This document shows positions 21,899-29,184 of a stretch of 29,184 nucleotides of DNA, one piece after another (positions within the stretch are counted from its first letter, which is position 1; every line of letters begins with the position of its first letter). The DNA lies in the NCBI GenBank assembly GCA_027972325.1, contig JAPMOS010000209.1, positions 22,501 to 51,684 on the forward strand, read 5' to 3'. The notes beneath the pieces were generated by a model. It searched no databases. It had not been told where the DNA came from and was given only the letters and a program-made list of their open reading frames with translations. This stretch comes from Paratrimastix pyriformis (taxonomy: Eukaryota; Preaxostyla; Paratrimastigidae). Both the position numbers and the translations under genes were made by a program.

Positions 21899-21969
21899 TG
21901 CGTCGGCCGGGAATTGAACCCGGGTCACCACGATGGCAACGTGATATTCTACCACTAGACCACCGACGC
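21899..21969 (-). tRNA. tRNA-Gly (anticodon GCC)
   Basis: 71 nt on the minus strand. The acceptor stem GCGTCGG pairs with CCGACGC, and the discriminator is A. The D arm contains the A-box-like TGGTCTAGTGGTAGAA. The anticodon stem TCACG/CGTGG encloses the loop TTGCCAT, so the anticodon is GCC, reading GGC and GGU. The T arm CCGGGTTCAATTCCCGG carries a good B box. No intron. Confidence 0.95.
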
Positions 21970-22047
21970 TGAGATGTGAAAACAAACTGATCCGCCAGCT
22001 CAACTCCCTTGTGGATCCCCTCAGAACAAAACAATAGTACGAAGAGC

Positions 22048-22052
22048 AAAAA
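22048..22052 (-). terminator. Pol III terminator of tRNA-Asp
   Basis: Five T on the minus strand directly after the tRNA-Asp discriminator base. Confidence 0.65.
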
Positions 22053-22123
22053 CGCTAGGGCCGGGGATTGAACCCGGGTCTCTTGCGTGACAGGCAAGAA
22101 TTCTGCCACTATACTACCCCAGC
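22053..22123 (-). tRNA. tRNA-Asp (anticodon GTC)
   Basis: 71 nt on the minus strand, 83 nt upstream of tRNA-Gly in the same direction. The acceptor stem GCTGGGG pairs with CCCTAGC with one G-T wobble. The D arm is TAGTATAGTGGCAGAA. The anticodon stem CTTGC/GCAAG encloses CTGTCAC, giving anticodon GTC. The T arm CCGGGTTCAATCCCCGG matches the B box. No intron; each tRNA seems to have its own terminator. Confidence 0.95.
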
Positions 22124-22857
22124 TGAACACATATCAAAAACAGGCCAGGCGACAGACTCATCGAACACACATCCCATCCGAGCTTCCATCTCGGTCAGCA
22201 GCGGTGAGGATCCCGATCGTCGCTGTTGCCCCGGGTCCGGAGCATGGGTCAGGTTGACCAGCCGTTGGTCCACCATCGGACACGCAGCAGCGGTCAGGCA
22301 GACGCTCCTCCGGATGTGCGTTCAAGACGAAGAACGCGCAGCGGCGGGTGATCGAAAAAGCGGAGGAGTGTGTCCAAGGGAATGGTCTGTGGGGGGAAAC
22401 AAAAAGGGATCGGAGTGTGTGTGACGGTGTATTGCCCCTGGGTGGCTCGACCCCCCCAGCTGTTATGCAGCGTCACAAGGGTTTGGTCCAACGAAACAGC
22501 AAATGTCAAGGTCACAGCGGCAGACACCCGATCCCAAAGACACTTTTCCAAAACGGCTGAGTTGCACCCAACAGAGCGTGTGGCTCGGAAAGAGGTGACG
22601 AATCAGGCGATGATGTCAAGAATCTCCGAGAGGGGAGCGATGTGTCAGGGCTGAAGATCACTGAAAGATCCGTGGAATGAGGATGATCCTGAGAACGCCG
22701 AATTTCAAAAGACCCCGCTTTGCCATTTCACATTTCACTGCGGTGGTGCATCCGGAAATGTTCGCCAGCCTATAAACCTTGTCCAGTCGTCCGGGCCCGC
22801 CCTGGAAAAACTGAGAAAGTGACCCAGAGGATGGGCAGACTGTTAGTTTAACAAAAA
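22124..22857. other. Gene-free spacer upstream of F-box-like copy C
   Basis: No convincing reading frame, RNA gene or repeat. A TATAAA hexamer at 22771-22776 (plus) lies 87 nt before the copy C ATG and is a weak promoter candidate. Confidence 0.35.
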
Positions 22858-24150
22858 ATGGCCCACGGACTCCCCGCTGAATTACTTTGGGAAATCATTG
22901 ATAAATGTGACGCGCCATCCGCACAGACTTACTGTGATTTTCTGGAGCTTTCACACGACATCAGGGCCCGCATCCTGGGAACAGCCAAGAGGCTGTCCTT
23001 CTCCCGGCAAGAGAAAGAAGAAGGGGTCGGTCGATTAATTCCCGACCGCCAAAGTCAGACCCTCACAACGGAGAATTTGAGTTGCTTGATTGGACCCTGC
23101 ATCCATCTGGAAGGTCGTCCTGCTGTCGCATCCGATTTGGCAACTCATGCGATCTACTCCGGCCATCAGAATTGTGGTTCCCTCCTATATACGGCGGTGG
23201 TCGTACGGAAGATGTGTACCTTCCCTGGGTCCAGTCGACCTTCGCCCACCATACCTCCCTGCGCGCACTGCACGCCCCCTCGAACGGGCTGCACGGTGGG
23301 ATCCTCTGCCGCATCTTGGAGCTGACCACAGGGCTCGTCTCTCTCTCCCTGGAGGCAGATCCCAACCTGACCACCAGTGCGGTCATCGCCACCTTGGGTC
23401 GACACTGCCCCCGCCTGGAGTCTCTCACGTTGGAGGTCCCCGAATCCGGCGCGGTGGACTTCGGGCCTCTGTCCGCCTGCCCCCTGTTGCGGCGGCTGTG
23501 TGTATATGCGATCACCGGCGCCGCGGGCTTGGCCGATGTCCTGCCACGGCTCCCCGGACTGAATATTTACCAATTCTACGGCCCGACCACCGGCCTGCCT
23601 GCCGGGCTGCCCCAAGTCACCCACCTGGCGGCCCCCGATCTCATCTCGGTTCCGACCCACCTGTGCGCCTTGGAGGAGCTCACCATGACGGTAACCCCCG
23701 CCACGGCCGGGCCCCTCGAGGCCCTGCTGGCCCAGAACGCCCCGACCCTGCGTCGGGTGTGCCTCCAGGTTCGGCCGGCGGCCGGCCTGAGCCCAGCCGG
23801 CTTCGCGGCCCTGCGTGGGCTGCCGCGGCTTGAAGAACTCGACATCGAAGAACCCCAGCCAGCCAAGGCACTTGATCTGATCCCGACATTGCGTTCGTTT
23901 CGGGCAGGCGGGTTGCCGACGGGGGCCTATTCCCCCGGTGGCACTGTCATCCGCTCTGGGGTGCTGGCCACGTTGCGCCTCTCGGCGTCCGAGTATCGCG
24001 GCGGACCGATGACCTTGGACACGCCCGCCTTGCAGGTGCTTGAGGTCCGCTGTGGTTGTTGGTGTTGATTGTTGATGAAGATGATGGTGGTGGCGGTGGT
24101 GGTGGTGGTGGTGGTGTTTGTGATGGTGATGATTGGATGATGATGATGAT

Positions 24151-24201
<51 letters not shown>

Positions 24202-25489
24202 TTGTTGTTGTTGTTGTTGTTGTTGCTGTTGTTGTTGCTGTTGTTGTTGCTGTTGTTGTTGTTCCTCTCCGATGCCTCTGGCCCCGCCGATTTCCTCTGC
24301 GCTCATATTTCCCCATTTACTCATCCCTTCCCCGGCACGACCAGCTGCCCCTGCGAGCCGAACGTGTGCGTGCCCCCATCCTGATTCTCAACTGCCCCGC
24401 CCTGCGTCATCTGCGCGGGCTCACGGCCTGTGCCAACGTGACCGTCCGCTCGTCCATGCCCTGCCTGGAGACCCTCGGCGGGGCCGAGTTGGACGAGGAG
24501 CCCCGCTGGCTGGGCGCCATGCTTGCACATGCTCCCCGGCTGCAGACCCTGGAATCGATCCGGCTGGCCACGGCCCCCGCGTACGAGGCGGTCTTGGGCG
24601 GAACGCAGGCTCCGTGTCTGACCCGATTCGACATGGTCACCTTCTCCCCGGCCCGGCCGCTGGGCCTTCCGCCCGTGTACCCGAAGTGCCCCCTGCGGAC
24701 AGTGGTTCAGTCCCGGGTGAATTCGGTCCAGATCCTGCCGGCCATGGCCGGGGGGCTCTGTCCCCGGCTGGAGTGGTTCTCGGTTGAGATGGATGTCGAG
24801 GCGGAACCCATGGTGCGAGTGACCAGCCCAGCATTGACCACCCTCGAGCTCGATTTCGCCATCTGGGCACAGTTCACGGAGGTGCTGACCATCCAGGCGC
24901 CCCGTCTAACCGCCCTGCGGATCGTCCGCCACCGCTTGCCCAGCCAGCTGGTGTTGCACTGTCCTCGGCTGACCTGCCTCCTTCTGCCGGGTCTCCCACA
25001 GCCCTGTGCCTTGTCGCTCCAGCTGACGGCCGGGGTTCCGCTGACGCATCTGCGCCTGCCCGACTGCACCCGGCTGGGTCAGGTTGGCCTGCAGACCCTC
25101 CTGGCCGGGGTTGCAGCCACGCTAAAAGAGCTGCGGCTCACTTTGTCAGAGTCCGCGGAATCTTGGTTCGACCCGCTGGCGGCTCAGCTTGCCGCCATGC
25201 CCCACCTGGTCCGGCTGAGCATGACCATCGCCTGGGCCAAGGCCAACATCCCCTGGGTCCTTCACTCCGCATCTTGGAAATGCCTTCCAGCCGGGACCTT
25301 GTCGAGCTCAGCATTAGCGGTGCTCCCTTGTTGGAAATCCTGGAAGTGGTTGATTGCCCGCTGCTTCAAGTCGTGCAGTTCACCCCGGCTGAGCGTCCGT
25401 ATCTGTCGCGGGCAGTGGGAGATGTCCCTGACAGTCTGCTCGAGCGATACCCCGGGCTTGCGATTCTGCAGGGCCCTGGCAGCCGTTAA
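22858..25489 (+). CDS. F-box-like/LRR protein, copy C (one-base break near the 3' end)
   Basis: Exons are 22858-23113, 23170-24044 and 24345-25489, in the opposite orientation to paralogues A and B. It starts MAHGLPAELLWEIIDKCDAP, lacking the FFAE segment of B, so its N-terminus differs. Exon 2 carries LRRs such as LESLTLEVPESGAVDFGPLS. The join ALQVLE|LPLRAERVRAPILILN matches intron 2 of the paralogues; its donor is GTCCGC, while A and B have GTCTGC. Intron 1 is 56 nt against 66 and 64 in A and B. Near 25254 one base is missing (CCCTGGGTCC against CCCTGCGGTCC in A and B). The last roughly 78 codons (PSLRILEMPSSRDLVELSIS ... LQGPGSR) are therefore in another frame, and the literal frame runs on to 25511. 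This is an assembly error or the beginning of decay. Expected role as for copy B. Confidence 0.8.
24068..24262. repeat. (GAT)n / (GGT)n / (GTT)n compound microsatellite
   Basis: Lies in intron 2 of copy C. Blocks of GGT, GAT (about 24160-24200) and then GTT/GCT are joined end to end. Poly-Asp, Met, Leu and Val frames through it are artefacts. Confidence 0.95.
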
Positions 25490-26212
25490 ACCTCTCCTGG
25501 CGCGGCTTTGAAAGAGGAGAGGAACAATGCGGGAAAAAAGCACACTTTGTTGGTTGTTTACAAATACGGGGGTGTGGAGATGATCACGCTAAGGTACGTT
25601 CCGATCGCAATCAGTAGCCAGCCCCACGATCCGCATGCAAGATATATGGGGAAGAAAGATTCTCGTTCCAAGACCAATGCGTTAAGTGAGTCTCAAAAGT
25701 CATCGGGATGAAGGGCGCGATCGTTTGAAATGGGTTGGGATGAAAATGTTAAACATTTTTGTGAAATTCTTCTAGATTGTACTTGGGAGTGCGCCACCGA
25801 CGAGGCCTGTTTTTTTTCAAACTTGTGGTTTCACCCCCACGTTCGCTTCGTTTTGCCGGGTTTTCAAAACCAATGCAGGATAATTCTGGCGAAGTGGCTG
25901 TCCCATCGCCACAACACGATGAAGAGGAAACTCAAAGCTCCTGTTTCACGGTTGCACCTGGTCCGAATTTCCGGGCAGGACCGATTCCCAATAATAATGA
26001 CTCCGTTCATCATTAGTCCGGCCAATTCGGCTTGACGCGGGTCTGGAGGCGGCAGAAGGTGACCCTGAGGTGGCCTCCGTCCTCGCCAAGGCTCACAGCT
26101 GTCGGAGCGACTTGGTCGGGCCTGCCCCCCACCAGCACCTTCATCCTCAGAGAGAGAGAGAGAACATGCTGTGTATTTGCTCATCCTCATCACAACGTCG
26201 CTCGCTCTTCAG
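25490..26212. other. 5' region of the plus-strand LRR gene; first exon not resolved
   Basis: The first exon of the LRR gene should lie here. The best candidate begins at an ATG at 25873 with a polar N-terminus (MQDNSGEVAVPSPQHDEEET), but I cannot find a donor and acceptor in matching phase. The region also holds a GA repeat and the second copy of the dispersed motif. Confidence 0.35.
26156..26180 (+). repeat. Dispersed 24-25 nt motif, copy 2
   Basis: A GA run followed by AACATGCTGTGTATTTGC, 33 nt upstream of the first recognised LRR exon. See copies at 7296 and 28569. Confidence 0.7.
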
Positions 26213-28548
<2,336 letters not shown>

Positions 28549-28568
28549 GCCCAGCCACCTACGTGCTA

Positions 28569-28592
28569 GCAAATACACAGCATGTCTCTCTG
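28569..28592 (-). repeat. Dispersed 24-25 nt motif, copy 3 (inverted)
   Basis: Reverse complement of the motif at 7296 and 26156, one base shorter; located just past the stop of the plus-strand LRR gene. Confidence 0.7.
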
Positions 28593-28665
28593 CATGCGTC
28601 TTGTGTGCTTTGGCTGATTTTCTCCTTCTCCCTCGTTAAGAAGAAGAAGGTGGGAAAGAGAACGC

Positions 28666-28819
28666 CGTTCTCTTGGGCATGGGGAGAGGGCATGATTTAC
28701 AACTACTATGAGTCGAACTCCACTCGGCCGGAGGGAAGAAGGCGTTCTCTTGGACATGGGAAGAGGGCGTAATTTACAACTACTACGAGTCGAAATCCAC
28801 TCGGCCGGAGGGAAGAAGG
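28666..28819. repeat. 77-nt tandem duplication
   Basis: Two adjacent copies (about 28666-28742 and 28743-28819) with around ten differences. The second includes the last codons and stop of the minus-strand LRR gene; the first keeps an in-frame copy of that end (LLPSGRVEFDS-stop) beyond the real stop. Confidence 0.85.
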
Positions 28820-29145
28820 TGGCGCGTCAGAAAGCCGAACTTGCGCCGCTCCCTGTCGGTCGGGGACCGCTGCCCGGTCAGGTCGAGCTGGCCGGGGGAA
28901 CGAGGAAGGTCAGGCGGAGTTAAGGCGACGGCCCGAGCACAGGGGAAGGAGCCAGTTGGCAGGGACACCGACGCAACAACGGCCAGGCGAAGATCAAAGA
29001 GAGATAGTCAGGGAGCGAGAACGAGAGAGGCGGGAGGAGAAAGGTGTCAGTTGGCAGGGACCTTGATGAGGGTGTGGTTGGGCTTCAGCGCGGCCCCGAG
29101 GGCCCGTGCTCCCTCGTCGCCAATGAAGTTCCCTTGAAGGCCAAG
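28783..29145 (-). CDS. RI-type LRR protein, 3' end only (N-terminal part beyond the window)
   Basis: Two exons are visible. 29145-29062 (84 nt, phase 0) is one 28-residue LRR: LGLQGNFIGDEGARALGAAL followed by KPNHTLIK. The terminal exon 28887-28783 encodes LDLTGQRSPTDRERRKFGFL and ends GRVDFDS-stop. The intron is 174 nt with donor GTCCCT and acceptor GGCCAG. The layout mirrors the plus-strand LRR gene, including a non-LRR terminal exon that begins with an LxL motif. The two genes converge with stops about 235 nt apart. The acceptor of the upstream exon (GTGAAG) is not a pyrimidine-AG and is less certain. Further LRR exons are expected to the right of the window. Confidence 0.78.
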
Positions 29146-29184
29146 CTTCACACCAAAGTGGAAAGTACAGTGATGAGGAGGCGA

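Noticed and set aside
21525-22130. Minus-strand 201-residue frame over 21525-22130
   Set aside because: It runs through both tRNA genes; the repeated QETRVQSP and GDPGSIPG segments are the tRNA T arms.

Overview
The window is nuclear DNA of a GC-rich, intron-dense unicellular eukaryote (a protist). Genes sit close together on both strands, with short GT-AG introns (mostly about 45-500 nt), two pol III tRNA genes, a complete splicing-factor gene (Crooked neck/CLF1), F-box-like/LRR, ankyrin, TRAF-type, armadillo and Kazal-domain genes, and many ATC/GAT triplet microsatellites, almost all inside introns. A free-living metamonad of the Paratrimastix type is my guess from overall style; nothing in the sequence proves it. 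I see no virus-like element and no transposon coding region.

Layout. 1-792 (-): 3'-open fragment of an unrecognised gene. 1233-1966 (-): five-exon ankyrin protein. 2378-3114 (-): Pro/Gln-rich protein. 3146-3734 (-): secreted double-Kazal protein. 4038-6740 (-) and 7677-10216 (-): two tandem copies (A, B) of a large F-box-like/LRR gene; A is broken, B is intact. 10384-11473 (+): RING/TRAF-type zinc-finger gene. 11650-15717 (+): eleven-exon protein with two PB1-like domains followed by armadillo repeats. 16076-21497 (+): fourteen-exon Crooked neck gene. 21899-21969 and 22053-22123 (-): tRNA-Gly(GCC) and tRNA-Asp(GTC). 22858-25489 (+): third F-box-like/LRR copy (C), with one base missing near its end. 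26213-28548 (+): LRR gene with one 28-residue repeat per exon. 28783-29145 (-): 3' end of a convergent gene of the same kind, running out of the window.

The main result is a property shared by all the genes. In 46 introns placed by reading-frame phase, family homology or paralogue comparison, every 5' splice site starts GTC (43) or GTT (3), with consensus GTCYGY. None starts GTA or GTG as in the usual GTRAGT, while acceptors look ordinary (usually pyrimidine-rich followed by AG). This points to an altered U1 snRNA/5' splice-site pairing.

Secondary themes: LRR exons of 81-87 nt, all phase 0, so they can be added or lost without frame damage; different microsatellites in the same intron of the three F-box-like paralogues; exon-edge duplications inside Crooked neck introns; and several one-base deletions in otherwise conserved exons that look like assembly errors in base runs or early decay.
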